This document shows positions 1 through 6,592 of a stretch of 20,334 nucleotides of DNA, in pieces. Origin of the DNA: a virus; the IMG/VR virus record IMGVR_UViG_3300042401_000283, positions 1 through 20,334 of that record; one strand, given 5' to 3'. Each line of letters begins with the position of its first letter. The stretch's first letter is position 1. Under the pieces are notes generated by a model that had not been told where the DNA came from, searched no databases, and was given only the letters and a program-made list of their open reading frames with translations. A program made the position numbers and the translations under genes.

Positions 1-297
1 GGTGATTCGGTATTATTATTTGAGTTTACAAATGAAACTACAAAAGAAGTTATTTCAAGAGAGCCTTATTTTTTAGATTTTCAAATGGATATAGCTTTTG
101 CATCTGTTGAAATATATGATTTTATTCAACCTGAAACATTTTATAATTTAAAAATAGTTTTTGGAGATGATTTAGAAAAAATATTATATAAAGATAGATT
201 ATACTGGACATCAAATTCAGAAATAAATACCTATTCTATTAACGAGGGTCAATATACTTTGCCAGAAATAGACAATAACGATTACATAACGATCTAA
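1..297 (+). CDS. 3' end of unknown late (probably virion) protein, truncated by window start
   Basis: An open frame enters from the window edge and ends with TAA at 295-297. At least 98 residues are visible and the first in-frame ATG (85) is probably internal. The visible C-terminus is acidic and aromatic-rich, with short beta-like segments and no recognisable motif, signal peptide or membrane segment. The stop overlaps the portal start by one base (TAATG), so the two genes are translationally coupled. The position directly before the portal gene suggests a virion or packaging-related protein, but the family is not recognised. Confidence 0.75.
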   Translation, partial: GDSVLLFEFTNETTKEVISREPYFLDFQMDIAFASVEIYDFIQPETFYNLKIVFGDDLEKILYKDRLYWTSNSEINTYSINEGQYTLPEIDNNDYITI

Positions 298-2126
298 TGA
301 AAAGAAAAATAAACAATAAAGGTGGAAGTATTTCAATAGTTAATTTATCCACTTACACAAGTCCTAAAATAGTAGAATTAAAGACACAAGAATGGGTATC
401 TTACGGGGTGGATAATAACTATTTTGGATACTTACAAGATAGAATAAATGGCTCACCTACAAATAATGCTATTGTAAACGGTATTAGTCAAATGATTTAC
501 GGTAAAGGATTAGACGCTACCGATGCAGAACTTAAACCAGAAGATTATGCTCAAGCGATGTTATTGTTTGATAATGATACAACAGAAAGACTTTGCTTTG
601 ATTTAAAAGCGATGGGTCAGTGTGCGGTACAAGTTGTTTATTCAATCGATAAAAGCCGAATAGTAGAATGCAACCACTTTCCTATTGAAACATTAAGAAG
701 CGGTAAATGCAATGAAGATGGCGAGATTGAGGCTTACTATTATGCAGACGATTGGACAAAGATAAACCGTTCAAATAAACCACTTGAAATACCCGCTTTT
801 GGATTTGGAAACGGTGGCGAAGAAATATTGTATATAAAACCTTACAAAACTGGTTTCTACTTTTATAGCCCCGTTGACAGTCAAGGAGGTTTGCAATACT
901 GCGAACTTGAAGAAGAAATAAGCAACTACCATTTAAACAACATAATGAACGGTCTGGCTCCTTCGATGTTAATCAATTTTTTAAACGGTACACCGACAGA
1001 GGACGAACAAAGACAGATTGAAAGAAATATACAAAATAAATTTGGAGGTACTTCAAATGCGGGTAAATTCATTTTAAACTTTTCAGATGGTTCAGATAGT
1101 GCTGCAACTATTACACCAGTACAATTAAGTGACGCACATAACCAGTATCAATTCCTTTCAGATGAGAGCATGAAAAAGATAATGGTTTCACATAGGGTTA
1201 TTAGTCCGATGCTATTAGGAATTAAAGACAATACTGGATTCGGTAACAATGCAGAAGAACTACAAACTGCAACTATCTTAATGGACAATACAGTTATTAG
1301 ACCATTTCAAAATTTACTAATTAAAAACTTCGATAAGATATTAGCGGTAAACGGTATTAGTTTAAATCTTTACTTTAAGACTTTACAACCTTTGGATAAT
1401 GAAAACGATTTAACGGTACTTGAAGAAATTAATCCAATAATCAAAAAGATAAACGATTTACCTACTGATTTAGCTAATAAAGCTATTGAGTCATTAACAA
1501 CTGATGAGATTCGTTCTTTGATTGGATTAAGTCCTACTATTGCAGAAATAGTACCGACAACAGATTTATCACAATACGGTCAAGAAATAGATTTAAACGT
1601 TTATGAATTGGTAAGTTCTGAACCAGTAGACTATGAAAACGAGGCAAGTTTAGACGACCAAATGAATAAGCTAAACGCTACTTATTTAGCAAGTGCTTCA
1701 ACTGGAACAGCAAGAACTAAAAGCCCATCGGAACAAGATAGCCCTTTATACATTACACGTTACAGATATGGCGGTAATCCTTCACCAGAACGTGAGTTTT
1801 GTAAAAAAATGATGAGTGCTAATAAACTATACCGAAAAGAAGATATAATGGAAATGAGTCAAAGAACAGTTAATCCTGGATTTGGTATGAGTCCAGACCC
1901 TAATGCTCCTTATGATATATTTTTATGGAAGGGCGGTGGCAAGCTTTCAGATGAATTTCCTAAAGGAACTTGTAAGCATTTTTGGATGCGTGAAATGTAC
2001 AGAAAAATAGGAAGCGGTAAGAATACAGCAGCACAACCTTCAAGTCCAGCAGATGTAAGAAAAGCGGGTGAAATAGCACCGACAAATGATAACCGAGTTT
2101 ACCAAGCTCCACACGATATGAAATAA
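297..2126 (+). CDS. Phage portal protein
   Basis: A 609-residue protein of the size expected for portal proteins, which form the dodecameric ring at the capsid vertex through which DNA is packaged and ejected. The N-terminal part has the usual opening: a region around GVDNNYFGYLQDR, then a segment with NAIVNGISQMIYGKGL near residues 57-72. The middle carries a helix and loop region (EEEISNYHLNNIMNGLAPSM, then FGGTSNAGKF) and SHRVISPMLLGI, which is typical of portal clip and wing regions in Bacteroidota phages. After about residue 440 there is an extra C-terminal domain with Cys, Trp and His (GTCKHFWMREMYRK) and a disordered Pro/Ala/Ser tail. The connector-like gene follows 2 nt later. Assignment rests on pattern recognition; the family is fairly sure, the role of the C-terminal domain is not. 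Confidence 0.85.
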   Translation: MKRKINNKGGSISIVNLSTYTSPKIVELKTQEWVSYGVDNNYFGYLQDRINGSPTNNAIVNGISQMIYGKGLDATDAELKPEDYAQAMLLFDNDTTERLCFDLKAMGQCAVQVVYSIDKSRIVECNHFPIETLRSGKCNEDGEIEAYYYADDWTKINRSNKPLEIPAFGFGNGGEEILYIKPYKTGFYFYSPVDSQGGLQYCELEEEISNYHLNNIMNGLAPSMLINFLNGTPTEDEQRQIERNIQNKFGGTSNAGKFILNFSDGSDSAATITPVQLSDAHNQYQFLSDESMKKIMVSHRVISPMLLGIKDNTGFGNNAEELQTATILMDNTVIRPFQNLLIKNFDKILAVNGISLNLYFKTLQPLDNENDLTVLEEINPIIKKINDLPTDLANKAIESLTTDEIRSLIGLSPTIAEIVPTTDLSQYGQEIDLNVYELVSSEPVDYENEASLDDQMNKLNATYLASASTGTARTKSPSEQDSPLYITRYRYGGNPSPEREFCKKMMSANKLYRKEDIMEMSQRTVNPGFGMSPDPNAPYDIFLWKGGGKLSDEFPKGTCKHFWMREMYRKIGSGKNTAAQPSSPADVRKAGEIAPTNDNRVYQAPHDMK

Positions 2127-2128
2127 TT

Positions 2129-2632
2129 ATGGCTACAACGCTTTTTATAACACCAAAAGACTTAAAATCAAACTCAATCCTTAATGGGAATGTTGACACA
2201 GATTTGTTTATTAACTTTATCAAGATTGCCCAACAAATGCACGTGCAAAATTATTTGGGTACAAAACTGTATGATGCTATTACTACCAAAATAACTACTT
2301 CAACGCTTACGGGTGATTATTTAGACTTGGTTACGGATTACGTTCAGCCTATGCTTATACATTTTTCTCTCATTGATTACCTTCCCTTCGCAAATTATCA
2401 AATTCGAAACGGAGGAGTCTTCAAGCATCGTTCAGAAAACAGTGAAAGCACTACAAAGGACGAATTAGACATATTAGTTCAGAAGCACAGAACCTTTGCA
2501 GACTTTTACGCTAAAAGGTTTGTTGACTACATGGCTATAAGTGCAAATACTCTATTTCCAGAATATTGGACAAATAGTAACAACGATATGTTCCCAGACA
2601 CTAATCCTAATCCAACTGGTTGGGTATTGTAA
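2129..2632 (+). CDS. Head-tail connector/adaptor-like protein (gp6-like)
   Basis: A 167-residue protein starting 2 nt after the portal gene. Its layout is that of head-tail adaptor proteins: an N-terminal stretch naming a sequence position (FITPKDLKSNS), then amphipathic helices (DTDLFINFIKIAQQMHVQNYLG, split here by the limit on quoting, roughly residues 23-45), a second helical bundle around residues 60-85, a small glycine loop (RNGGVF) and a final helix with an aromatic-rich tail. Such proteins form the ring between portal and tail. Gene order (portal then connector) supports this. No catalytic motif is seen. It may correspond to the small DUF proteins annotated next to portals in Bacteroidota phages, which I cannot verify here. 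Confidence 0.6.
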   Translation: MATTLFITPKDLKSNSILNGNVDTDLFINFIKIAQQMHVQNYLGTKLYDAITTKITTSTLTGDYLDLVTDYVQPMLIHFSLIDYLPFANYQIRNGGVFKHRSENSESTTKDELDILVQKHRTFADFYAKRFVDYMAISANTLFPEYWTNSNNDMFPDTNPNPTGWVL

Positions 2633-2684
2633 ATAAGCCTATTTAAGACACTATTTTTATTAATTGATAAGAATATATATTAAA

Positions 2685-2804
2685 ATGAAATTAAACAAGC
2701 AGAACGAACCAAAAGAACCTAAAAAGGTTAAAGTATATAAAATTAAAACAACTAACATTCAAAAAATGATTGAATATTTAAAAAAGCAAAACAATGACAC
2801 CTAA
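2685..2804 (+). CDS. Small basic protein, 39 aa, unknown
   Basis: The frame ATG 2685 to TAA 2802-2804 encodes 39 residues, very rich in Lys (EPKEPKK-type N-terminus, then KIKTTNIQKMIEYLKKQ). There is no membrane segment. It lies 52 nt after the connector gene and overlaps the next gene (start 2794) by 11 bases, which fits translational coupling and argues that it is a real gene. It could be a small nucleic-acid-binding or virion-associated peptide; no family is recognised. Confidence 0.5.
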   Translation: MKLNKQNEPKEPKKVKVYKIKTTNIQKMIEYLKKQNNDT

Positions 2805-2961
2805 AAATATAGAAGTATATGCAGTGAATGGCACTATTTTAGGTTTATCATTTACAAGTATTGAAAGCACAATGAAATTACTATTGCTAGCAATGTCAAT
2901 AGTATACACTGGAATAATGATTTATAAACTTTTAACAAAAAAAGAAGATGCAAATAAGTAA
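2794..2961 (+). CDS. Holin-like single-membrane-segment protein, 55 aa
   Basis: The frame ATG 2794 to TAA 2959-2961 encodes 55 residues. After a short polar N-terminus it has a hydrophobic segment (about residues 27-47, LLLLAMSIVYTGIMIYKLL) followed by a lysine-rich tail (TKKEDANK). This is the form of a small class III-like holin or another phage membrane protein. It overlaps the endolysin start (2948) by 14 bases and the upstream basic gene by 11. Placement just before a peptidoglycan peptidase is the main reason for calling it holin-like; the sequence alone would only support a membrane protein. Confidence 0.6.
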   Translation: MTPKNIEVYAVNGTILGLSFTSIESTMKLLLLAMSIVYTGIMIYKLLTKKEDANK

Positions 2962-3400
2962 ACATTTGAGTTTTGAAGAATGCACAAGATCGGGTACTGC
3001 CGATAAATTAGGGATAATTAACAATAATCCTAATGATTCAGTTATTGAAAATATGAAACTATTGGCAGAAAAGGTATTCGAGCCAATTAGGGAGCATTTT
3101 GGTAAGCCAATTCATGTGAGTAGTATGTTTAGAGGTTTGCCATTAAATCAAGCGGTAAAAGGTTCTATTACAAGTCAGCATTGTTCTGGTCAAGCTATGG
3201 ACATTGATATGGATTCAAAAGGTAAACCAACTAATAAAGAAGTATTTGATTTTATCAAAGCTAATTTAGAATTTGATCAGTTAATAAATGAATTTGATTA
3301 TTCTTGGATTCATGTATCTTATGTAAAAGGAAAAAACAGAAAACAAGTATTAAAAGCTAAAAAAGTAAACGGGAGAACAACTTATGAAACAATTAAATAA
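2948..3400 (+). CDS. M15-family peptidase endolysin
   Basis: A 150-residue protein of the peptidase M15A type (D-alanyl-D-alanine carboxypeptidase / L-Ala-D-Glu peptidase fold), a common phage endolysin that cuts peptide bridges of peptidoglycan at the end of infection. The zinc-site motif is visible as SQHCSGQAMDID, with His78 and Asp85 as likely zinc ligands, and WIHVSY near the C-terminus, with His122 as the third ligand. The acidic residue (Glu115) just before the last motif fits the catalytic base. Length matches stand-alone M15 endolysins, without a separate wall-binding domain. There is no signal peptide, so export would depend on the holin-like protein encoded just upstream. Confidence 0.9.
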   Translation: MQISKHLSFEECTRSGTADKLGIINNNPNDSVIENMKLLAEKVFEPIREHFGKPIHVSSMFRGLPLNQAVKGSITSQHCSGQAMDIDMDSKGKPTNKEVFDFIKANLEFDQLINEFDYSWIHVSYVKGKNRKQVLKAKKVNGRTTYETIK

Positions 3401-3584
3401 ATATTTAGATATGCCAAATTTAGACAAGATTCCACAACCGATTCAAGAAGTATTAGACGCAGCTGCTTATGAGTATTCAGTAAGTCCTGCAACAACAAAC
3501 GCAGGAAGGATATTAAGATTTATCAGTAGATTCTTTAAGCCAACAACTATAATTAAAATGTTTTCGCATAAATTAACAAAATAA
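3384..3584 (+). CDS. Small unknown protein, 66 aa, end of the lysis/late operon
   Basis: Starts inside the last codons of the endolysin gene (17-nt overlap) and ends with TAA at 3582-3584, right before a T-run and a promoter. The N-terminal half is acidic and helical (PQPIQEVLDAAAYEYSVS); the C-terminal half is basic and amphipathic (RILRFISRFFKPTTIIKMF), which could touch membrane or nucleic acid. No signal peptide, lipobox or clear transmembrane segment is present, so a spanin role is not supported. Function unknown. Confidence 0.65.
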   Translation: MKQLNKYLDMPNLDKIPQPIQEVLDAAAYEYSVSPATTNAGRILRFISRFFKPTTIIKMFSHKLTK

Positions 3585-3616
3585 TTTTTTTTATTAGAAA
3601 AACATTTATATCTTTG
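3585..3616 (+). promoter_or_regulatory. Bacteroidota-type promoter for the structured RNA
   Basis: The -7 element TATCTTTG lies at 3609-3616 and fits the TAnnTTTG consensus exactly. The -33 region is an 8-T run (3585-3592), a weak match to TTTG. The 12-base block TTTATATCTTTG is identical to the one at the 5817-5824 promoter. Transcription would start near 3619-3623. Confidence 0.65.
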
Positions 3617-3711
3617 GGGCTCATCAATTGGACTGAACCTATTGATTTAGGTTTTGACTAATTATAAAAGCCCAACCCTAATAAGATTCAGTCCCTTATT
3701 AGGGTTTTTTT
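3617..3711 (+). ncRNA. Compact structured small RNA, unknown class
   Basis: About 90 nt bounded by an exact TAnnTTTG promoter element and a perfect intrinsic terminator, with no open frame of note. A long hairpin is visible: 3626-3641 pairs with 3648-3663 (A-A-T-T-G-G ... AACCTA against TAGGTT ... AATT) with two mismatches and a 6-nt loop. GGGCT (3617-3621) can pair with AGCCC (3669-3673), although the start site may cut off its first bases. GGACTGAA (3630-3637) is perfectly complementary to TTCAGTCC (3687-3694), which fills the terminator loop, so an 8-bp kissing or switching interaction is possible. I recognise no known RNA family. It may act as a regulatory RNA, or as a leader whose folding controls termination ahead of the HNH region. 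Confidence 0.6.
3674..3711 (+). terminator. Strong intrinsic terminator
   Basis: The perfect stem CCCTAATAAG (3676-3685) / CTTATTAGGG (3695-3704) has a 9-nt loop and seven Ts (3705-3711). AA at 3674-3675 pairs with the first two Ts. It ends the small RNA and would also stop read-through from the late/lysis operon. Confidence 0.9.
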
Positions 3712-3948
3712 ATGAATTATAATTTAGAAAACATATTCGGTTAGATTTAAACGAGATTAGCTACTGCCAAAAGCTATTCAACGGTAAACTTATTATGTAG
3801 ATAATTTGGTTCGTGTAAATCATCTAATAAGATGAAAGAAATTCGGGGGGCTTTTTTCTTTTATCTTTTCTTTTTCTTTGACTTGTTTTTCTTTTCTATT
3901 TTCTTTTTGAAAGCAGTGAGATATTAAATAAATATAAAATAAATAAAT
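3712..3948 (+). other. Gene-free stretch with hairpins and a pyrimidine-rich tract
   Basis: No credible gene was found. Two hairpins are visible: TAGCT (3758-3762) / AGCTA (3772-3776) with a 9-nt loop, and TAGATAATTT (3798-3807) / AAATCATCTA (3817-3826) with one mismatch and a 9-nt loop. A run of six Gs (3844-3849 region) is followed by about 60 bases that are almost all T and C (about 3852-3909). The A-rich leader of the HNH gene follows. This may be a 5' untranslated region for that gene. No TAnnTTTG promoter is seen in it. Confidence 0.5.
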
Positions 3949-4731
3949 ATGCTAAAAACTTGTAGTACTTGTAAAATAGAAAAGGAATTAATTGAATTTA
4001 ATAAAAAAAAAGAATCAAAAGATGGTTTTAGTAGTAGGTGTTCAATTTGTCTTAATAATTATTCAAAAAATCATTATATTAAAAATAAAGAAAAAATAAA
4101 TAATAATCAAATAATTTATAGAGAAAATAATAAAGAAAAAATTAAAATAAATAGTAATATTTATAGAGAAAATAATAAAGAAAAAATTAAACAACATTGG
4201 TTTACTAATAAAGAAAAATTATCTTTAAAACAAAAAGAATATTATATATTAAATAAAGAAAAAATAATTTTACAAAATAAAGAATATAGAAAAAAAAATA
4301 TAGAAAAATCAAAACAAGCATATAATAATTGGAGGTCAAAAAATAAAGAAAGAGTTACGCAATATAATAAAATATATAAAAAAGATAGAAAATTAACAGA
4401 CCCATTATTTAAATTAAAACTTAATATAGGAGTTTTAATTAGAAATTGTATTAGAATACAAAAATATAGTAAAACATCTAAAACACATCAAATTTTAGGA
4501 TGCTCCTTTGAAGATTTTAAAACACACTTACAAAACCAATTTACAAAAGGAATGAGTTGGGAAAACGCTGGAGAATGGCATTTAGACCATATATATCCAG
4601 TATCACTTGCAAAAGATGAAGAAGAACTTATAAGACTAAACCATTATACTAATTTTCAGCCTTTATGGGCAAAAGATAATTTAAAAAAGAGCAATAAAAT
4701 AATAGACAATAAACAGCTAAAATTATTATAA
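3949..4731 (+). CDS. HNH homing-type endonuclease with zinc ribbon and NKEK repeat array
   Basis: 260 residues. The N-terminus has a four-cysteine zinc ribbon (C5, C8, C31, C34). Residues about 45-145 are tandem units of mostly 15 residues that each begin with NKEK or a variant; one unit is shortened to 11. Such lysine-rich arrays are probably DNA-contacting. The C-terminal nuclease domain shows WHLDHIYPVSLA (His211, Asp213, His214), then NFQPLWAKDNLKKSNK (from Asn235), which is the H-N-K pattern of HNH nucleases. This makes a free-standing homing endonuclease, or a nuclease helping packaging, likely. It is more A-rich than its neighbours and sits in an otherwise gene-poor gap, which fits an acquired mobile gene. 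Its stop overlaps the start of the mini-repeat gene by one base. Confidence 0.85.
   Translation: MLKTCSTCKIEKELIEFNKKKESKDGFSSRCSICLNNYSKNHYIKNKEKINNNQIIYRENNKEKIKINSNIYRENNKEKIKQHWFTNKEKLSLKQKEYYILNKEKIILQNKEYRKKNIEKSKQAYNNWRSKNKERVTQYNKIYKKDRKLTDPLFKLKLNIGVLIRNCIRIQKYSKTSKTHQILGCSFEDFKTHLQNQFTKGMSWENAGEWHLDHIYPVSLAKDEEELIRLNHYTNFQPLWAKDNLKKSNKIIDNKQLKLL
4115..4191 (+). repeat. Perfect 32-nt direct repeat inside the HNH gene
   Basis: Positions 4115-4146 and 4160-4191 are identical over 32 bases and spaced by 45 nt, exactly one 15-residue unit (YRENNKEKIK appears twice). The identity at DNA level points to a recent unit duplication within the repeat array. Confidence 0.9.
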
Positions 4732-4886
4732 TGGGAATATATATTTTAAAAACAACAAAAGAAGAAAGAGCAACTTATATGAGAGAATGGAGAGCAAAGA
4801 ATAAAGAAAAAGTAAAAGCTATAAATAAGAAATGGTGGGCAGAAAATAAAGAATATAGACAATTAAAAAAATCATTAAACAACTAA
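4731..4886 (+). CDS. 51-aa protein made of the same NKEK-type repeat
   Basis: The frame ATG 4731 to TAA 4884-4886 encodes 51 residues, overlapping the HNH stop by one base. It contains EWRAKNKEKVKAINKKWWAE followed by NKEYRQ, which is the same 15-residue unit as in the upstream endonuclease, but lacks both the zinc ribbon and the HNH motif. It is probably a DNA-binding peptide, or the remnant N-terminus of a second such endonuclease whose nuclease domain has been lost. The reading frame is intact and followed 10 nt later by the next gene. Confidence 0.65.
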   Translation: MGIYILKTTKEERATYMREWRAKNKEKVKAINKKWWAENKEYRQLKKSLNN

Positions 4887-4896
4887 AACCAAAATT

Positions 4897-5145
4897 ATGA
4901 GCAAAAAGAAAAACCAAGAAATTCACAAACTATACTGCATAAGTCAGTTGTTATTAGAAAGCCTTGACGAATTAAAACCAACATCAGCAAAGATGGTAAA
5001 ATTTAAAGACGATTTAATAGGATTATGTGAACAGATGAATAACGATGTAGCCGATACATATACGGTCCAAAAAAGCACTTACTTTCACGAATTAACACAA
5101 AAAATTGATACTTTAGTAAGACACCATTTTAATCCAAATATGTAA
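4897..5145 (+). CDS. Small helical protein of unknown function, 82 aa
   Basis: An 82-residue, mostly alpha-helical soluble protein (LYCISQLLLESLDELKPTS, then DDLIGLCEQMNND). It starts after a leader ending in ACTAAAACCAAAATTATG, the kind of A-rich leader seen before many genes here. The stop overlaps the ninG start by one base, so its product is made together with NinG. No motif is recognised. Confidence 0.75.
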   Translation: MSKKKNQEIHKLYCISQLLLESLDELKPTSAKMVKFKDDLIGLCEQMNNDVADTYTVQKSTYFHELTQKIDTLVRHHFNPNM

Positions 5146-5699
5146 TGAAAGATAAAAAGTGCAAAGTTTGTCAAGAAAAGTTTACACCGATTCAATTTGC
5201 CCAGAATGTTTGTTCGCCTATATGTGCTATTAAACATTCCAAGAACTTAAAACTTGCAAAAGAATTAAAAGACTGGAAGGTCGAGAAAGCCATTTTAAAA
5301 GACAAACTAAAAACACTTTCACAATATGAAGCAGAAGCAAAAAAGTCCTTTCAAAAGTACATTAGAATGCGTGATGCTTCGCTTCCTTGTATTTCTTGTA
5401 ACAATTCAAAAACAACTGATTGGGCTGGAGGACATTTTTATAGTGCAGGAATGTATAGCGGTTTAATGTTTGATGAAAGAAACTGCCATAAGCAATGTAA
5501 TACATACTGTAATAAACATCTTTCTGGTAATCTATTAGAATATAGAAAAGGATTGATAAATAGATACGGAAATGACTTTGTTGAGGCACTTGATAAAGTA
5601 TCTAATGAAAAGAGAAACTATAAATACAGCAAAGACGAACTAATTGCAAAAAAATTAAAATACGATATATTAATTAAAGAATTTAAACTATCTTTGTGA
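5145..5699 (+). CDS. ninG: NinG/Rap-type recombination protein
   Basis: 184 residues with the architecture of lambda NinG (Rap), a structure-specific nuclease that acts on recombination intermediates. The N-terminal zinc ribbon has C6, C9, C23 and C27. A basic coiled-coil linker covers about residues 34-65. The core motifs are SFQKYIRMRD (68-77), PCISC (81-85), an aspartate/tryptophan-glycine-His segment (WAGGHF, about 93-98), and the cysteine/histidine cluster NCHKQCNTYCNKHLSGN, then YRKGLINRYG (133-142), all typical of the family. It fits with the ERF and SSB-like genes downstream as a recombination set. It is the last gene before a strong terminator. Confidence 0.9.
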   Translation: MKDKKCKVCQEKFTPIQFAQNVCSPICAIKHSKNLKLAKELKDWKVEKAILKDKLKTLSQYEAEAKKSFQKYIRMRDASLPCISCNNSKTTDWAGGHFYSAGMYSGLMFDERNCHKQCNTYCNKHLSGNLLEYRKGLINRYGNDFVEALDKVSNEKRNYKYSKDELIAKKLKYDILIKEFKLSL

Positions 5700-5742
5700 T
5701 GTATAATTCTCATAATGTTATATGCTTTTAGTGATTAATTAG

Positions 5743-5775
5743 TCCCAGTCAAATATCGGCTGGGATTTTTTTTTT
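5743..5775 (+). terminator. Intrinsic terminator after ninG
   Basis: TCCCAGTC (5743-5750) pairs with GGCTGGGA (5758-5765), including one G-T pair, around a 7-nt loop, followed by ten Ts (5766-5775). It separates the HNH-ninG unit from the early operon. Confidence 0.9.
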
Positions 5776-5794
5776 AAAATAATTTACTTTTTAT

Positions 5795-5824
5795 TTTGTT
5801 ATTTAAAAAATGTTTATATCTTTG
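5795..5824 (+). promoter_or_regulatory. Bacteroidota-type promoter of the early operon
   Basis: TTTG at 5795-5798, an 18-nt spacer, then TATCTTTG at 5817-5824, both exact matches to the Bacteroidota primary-sigma consensus. It directly follows a terminator and precedes the long micro-gene, erf, ssb-like, helicase run. Confidence 0.85.
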
Positions 5825-5863
5825 TACAAGAATTAAAAACATAACCACTAAAAAATAAATATT

Positions 5864-6034
5864 ATGACACTTACAAAAAACAACAAAACAATTGTAATAG
5901 TAAAAATTCAAAAAGCTGGAACAAAAAGAATTTTCTTTTATCCAACTACAAAAGAAGGATTAAGATTAAACAGAACAAACTTTGCAAGACAATATGATGC
6001 TATTAATTTAGGAAGACAATACTTAAACAACTAA
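5864..6034 (+). CDS. Small basic protein, 56 aa, first gene of the early operon
   Basis: The frame ATG 5864 to TAA 6032-6034 encodes 56 residues (KTIVIVKIQKAGTKRIFFY then a helical basic tail). Its leader ACCACTAAAA ... ATTATG is shared with several operon heads. Being first after a strong promoter it should be highly expressed early. It could be a host-takeover or DNA-binding peptide; no family is recognised. Confidence 0.7.
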   Translation: MTLTKNNKTIVIVKIQKAGTKRIFFYPTTKEGLRLNRTNFARQYDAINLGRQYLNN

Positions 6035-6038
6035 AATT

Positions 6039-6116
6039 ATGAAAGCAAACACACAAATCAAAATAGGAGTTATTATAGCTGCTTATTTTATCATTAGAAC
6101 TTTAATTAATATTTAA
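6039..6116 (+). CDS. Putative 25-aa single-span membrane micropeptide
   Basis: A frame of 25 residues starting 4 nt after the previous stop, with a hydrophobic run from about residue 8 to the end (KIGVIIAAYFIIRTLINI). Regular spacing and an ATTATG start context support it, but such a short frame could be chance. Confidence 0.4.
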   Translation: MKANTQIKIGVIIAAYFIIRTLINI

Positions 6117-6134
6117 TCACTAAACACAAACATT

Positions 6135-6263
6135 ATGACAAATTACGATTTACCTCCAGAAGAAAAAGAAAACGAATGCGACTATTGCGGAGAACCTTGC
6201 GACAATAGTTTTTGCAACAGTGGATGCCGAAAAGCATACGACCAAGACATGGACGATGAATAG
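6135..6263 (+). CDS. 42-aa putative zinc-binding protein
   Basis: The frame ATG 6135 to TAG 6261-6263 encodes 42 residues with five cysteines (C15, C18, C22, C27, C31; CDYCGEPCDNSFCNSGC), a likely zinc knuckle, between acidic ends. The leader CACTAAACACAAACATTATG matches the shared leader type. It may bind DNA, RNA or a host protein. The next gene overlaps its last 8 bases. Confidence 0.7.
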   Translation: MTNYDLPPEEKENECDYCGEPCDNSFCNSGCRKAYDQDMDDE

Positions 6264-6417
6264 CGATGACTTAATAGCAATATACGAAGAAATGAAAGCC
6301 GTATTTGCAAGAGATAAAGATTTGACTCACATCGAGGTTATTTTTAAAATACAGCCCGTAAAAACAGAAAAGAAATTAGCACGTATAACCGTAACAACTT
6401 TTAAAGATGGACATTAA
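6256..6417 (+). CDS. Small unknown protein, 53 aa
   Basis: A start at ATG 6256 is chosen because it overlaps the previous stop by only 8 bases (ATGAATAG); the longer frame from 6220 would overlap by 44. The 53 residues contain a helix (SDDLIAIYEEMKAVF) then a beta-like strand pair (HIEVIFKIQP, ARITVTTFK). Unknown function. Confidence 0.65.
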   Translation: MNSDDLIAIYEEMKAVFARDKDLTHIEVIFKIQPVKTEKKLARITVTTFKDGH

Positions 6418-6592
6418 ATTAATTGATAACGTAGAATTTGGCGGAATAGTTTACGAATACAAAAATGACTATTCAGATATTTATGTAATATCAGCAGACT
6501 ATGACGGGTTACCTATGGATGGCGACCAATTAGACGAATTGAACCGCGATACACAAATGGTTTATGAATTATATATCGAATATGAAGACTGA
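6407..6592 (+). CDS. Small acidic protein, 61 aa
   Basis: 61 residues, strongly acidic (many Asp/Glu/Tyr; DYDGLPMDGDQLDELNRDTQ). Overlaps the previous gene by 11 bases. Acidic early phage peptides are sometimes DNA mimics, but nothing here proves that. Unknown family. Confidence 0.65.
   Translation: MDIKLIDNVEFGGIVYEYKNDYSDIYVISADYDGLPMDGDQLDELNRDTQMVYELYIEYED

Noticed and set aside
1960-2223. Open frame on the - strand opposite the portal/connector junction
   Set aside because: It lies opposite two well-supported genes and has a hydrophobic, non-protein-like composition; a shadow frame. The same applies to - strand frames at 5362-5589, 13624-13815, 15533-15868, 17320-17556, 18925-19122 and 19271-19504.
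3740-3830. Second tRNA-like element (CTGCCAA looks like a glycine GCC anticodon loop; GTTAGAT can pair with ATCTAAT)
   Set aside because: No D arm fits between acceptor and anticodon, the T loop lacks the conserved A, and the pieces are badly spaced. Only simple hairpins are supported.
5689-5696. TATCTTTG at the end of ninG, possible promoter of a short RNA ending at the 5743-5775 terminator
   Set aside because: No -33 element at the right distance, and the bases are the last codons of ninG. No internal structure other than the terminator.
6220-6255. N-terminal extension of the 6256 gene
   Set aside because: It would overlap the zinc-type gene by 44 bases; the 6256 ATG has a usual short overlap.
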